Origin: CAVQGF01 sp045807945
GTDB taxonomy: Bacteria > Acidobacteriota > Terriglobia > Terriglobales > Acidobacteriaceae
DNA: 29,988 nucleotides
Assembly (NCBI GenBank): GCA_045807945.1
Contig: JBJMGI010000108.1
Span: forward strand, 1 to 29,988
Direction of reading: 5' to 3'
The notes beneath the pieces are model-generated. The model did not search any database. It was not told where the DNA came from and saw nothing but the letters and a program-made list of their open reading frames with translations. This document shows, piece after piece, positions 28,618 through 29,988 of the stretch. The translations under genes were made by a program, and so were the position numbers. How positions within the stretch are numbered: position 1 is the first letter of the stretch; every line of letters begins with the position of its first letter.

Positions 28618-29988
28618 ATGGAAACCAGCAAGCCGGTCGATAAGGTCAGCCGCTACGAGATCACGGGTGAGCTGGGCAAGGGCGCCATGGGCCGTGTGTA
28701 CAAGGCTGTGGACCCCACCATCGGACGCACCGTCGCGCTCAAGACCATGCGGCTCGACGTGCATGGCCTCGAGACGGACGAGATGCTGCGCCGCTTCAAA
28801 AATGAAGCGCGTCTCGCCGGCGTTCTCAACCATGGCAACATAGTCACCATCTACGACGCCGGTGAGCAAGACGGACTCTTCTACATCGCAATGGAGTACA
28901 TCGAGGGCATCACCCTCCACGGCGTGCTCAACGAGCGCAAAACGCTCTCTCCCGAAGAGATCATTAACATCTCCAAGCAGATCTGCGCTGGCCTCGACCA
29001 CGCGCACCATCACGGCGTGATCCATCGCGACGTAAAGCCGGCGAACATCATGCTTGAGCCCGATGGCACCGCCAAGATCATGGACTTCGGCATCGCGAAG
29101 TCCGGCGGCGGCCTCACCTCCACCGGCCAGGTGCTTGGGACTCCCAACTACATGGCGCCTGAGCAAGTCCGCGGACACGCGCTCGACGGCCGCACTGATC
29201 TGTTCAGCTTCGGTGTGATGCTTTACGAGATGGCAACCGGCGAAAAGCCTTTCGCCGGGAACAACGTCACCACCATCATCTACAAGATCATCAACGAGAA
29301 CCCCACGCCACCGCGTGAGCTCGATGTAACGATTCACCCTGGCCTCGACAAAGTCATCATGAAGGCGCTCGCGAAAAAACCCGACGAGCGCTACCAGACT
29401 GGCGCCGAACTCGCGCGCGAGTTGCAAAATTACAAATCGCTCGGCGCGAATACCGACAGCACGCAGGAGATCCCTTCCAGCTCTTTCCCCGCGCCAACCG
29501 GAGCAGCTCCCGCAAAAGCTCCTGCCAGCGCCGCTGCCAAAGCTGCCGCGGCGACGAAGGGCGCTGCACCTGTCGCTGTCGCGAGTTCAAGTCCGAAACC
29601 GCGCAAGATGCCGCCTTCGTCCCCTTCCCTGAAGAAGATTTGGATCGGCGTCGCCATTTTCGTCGCACTCGTTGTCATCGCCTCGATCGGCATCTGGAAG
29701 GGCACCATCGCCAAAGATCACACGCCGGTCGCCACCACTACTCCGCCGGTCGTGACCACTACGCAACCTGCTCCGGTCGAGCCCGCGCCTACACCTGCTA
29801 CCGAGCTTCCCGCGAAGGTCAAGGCGAAGAAAACATCCGTTGCTGCGCTTCCGGTTAAGAAAGCACAACCGACATCAATCGCCGATCAGCCGAGCACGCA
29901 GACTTCCGGTACGGGCGACCTTAAGATCACTTCCATACCCGACGGCGCTGCCATCCAGATCGATGGACACAACGATCCCTCGATGAGC
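28618..29988 (+). CDS. Membrane Ser/Thr protein kinase with PEGA domain (partial, runs off the window)
   Basis: 457 codons from ATG 28618 to the window end without a stop. Hanks-type kinase, residues about 12-275: GELGKGAMGRVYKA (P-loop), VALKTM (Lys42), HRDVKPANIM (catalytic Asp138), MDFGIAKSG (Asp156), GTPNYMAPEQV, TDLFSFGVMLYEMATG. The Arg-Asp pair marks an RD kinase controlled by activation-loop phosphorylation. A Ser/Ala/Pro linker, a transmembrane helix (IWIGVAIFVALVVIASIGIW, about 342-361) and a Pro/Thr/Lys-rich extracellular segment follow. The last 25 residues, GDLKITSIPDGAAIQIDG, are the beginning of a PEGA domain, an extracytoplasmic beta repeat. The architecture is PknB-like with PEGA in place of PASTA, typical of Acidobacteria. 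The ligand is unknown. Confidence 0.93.
   Translation, partial: METSKPVDKVSRYEITGELGKGAMGRVYKAVDPTIGRTVALKTMRLDVHGLETDEMLRRFKNEARLAGVLNHGNIVTIYDAGEQDGLFYIAMEYIEGITLHGVLNERKTLSPEEIINISKQICAGLDHAHHHGVIHRDVKPANIMLEPDGTAKIMDFGIAKSGGGLTSTGQVLGTPNYMAPEQVRGHALDGRTDLFSFGVMLYEMATGEKPFAGNNVTTIIYKIINENPTPPRELDVTIHPGLDKVIMKALAKKPDERYQTGAELARELQNYKSLGANTDSTQEIPSSSFPAPTGAAPAKAPASAAAKAAAATKGAAPVAVASSSPKPRKMPPSSPSLKKIWIGVAIFVALVVIASIGIWKGTIAKDHTPVATTTPPVVTTTQPAPVEPAPTPATELPAKVKAKKTSVAALPVKKAQPTSIADQPSTQTSGTGDLKITSIPDGAAIQIDGHNDPSMS

Noticed and set aside
28582..29427. 281-codon minus-strand frame at the right edge
   Set aside because: Shadow of the Ser/Thr kinase, whose catalytic motifs are all on the + strand.

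Overview
The window looks like an ordinary chromosomal stretch from an acidobacterium (Terriglobia/Koribacter-like). Grounds are the high GC content, the set of secreted proteins typical of that phylum (carboxypeptidase-regulatory-like repeats, TonB C-terminal fusions, VIT/VWA, DUF4139, DUF4097, a PEGA Ser/Thr kinase) and the dispersed 'CATTCCGAGC...GTCGAGGGATC' palindromic repeats. This placement rests on family composition only, because no rRNA gene is present. I found no phage, transposase, CRISPR array or tRNA.

Layout. 1-9.5 kb (all +): a TonB_C fusion protein, a tiny membrane protein, gyrB, a two-repeat secreted protein, a short DUF2207 membrane protein, a small secreted protein that looks frameshifted behind a structured leader, a DUF4139 protein and a small AT-richer secreted protein. 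9.6-13.1 kb (+): a VIT/VWA surface protein closed by a textbook terminator, then an orphan oligopeptide-type ABC ATPase. 13.1-24.7 kb (mostly -): an ACT protein divergent from a 48-residue membrane protein; a permease-adenosine deaminase pair; a very basic 50-residue protein; a zinc-ribbon membrane protein; the PcrA/UvrD helicase; a DUF971 protein; two tandem paralogous small proteins; then rpmB (+) convergent with DUF4097, ridA and the relA/spoT-type stringent-response gene. 24.9-30 kb (mostly +): a MerR regulator and a Met/His-rich secreted protein with matching operators, a RibD_C-type reductase, a TIGR01777 epimerase, an RsbW-like ATPase, an NTF2-like secreted protein (-) and a PEGA-type Ser/Thr kinase running off the window edge.

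Housekeeping functions (gyrase B, PcrA, L28, Rel) are interleaved with small envelope proteins. The clearest regulatory unit is the MerR gene and its neighbour. Both have a promoter with a TTGACC -35 box and an unusually long 20-nt spacer carrying the same operator. A second theme is a TACAAT-like -10 box placed 6-8 nt before the start codon of several genes, which implies leaderless transcripts. A third is a palindromic repeat found between genes and, once, in frame inside the pcrA coding sequence.

All functional calls come from reading motifs by eye; no database search was run.
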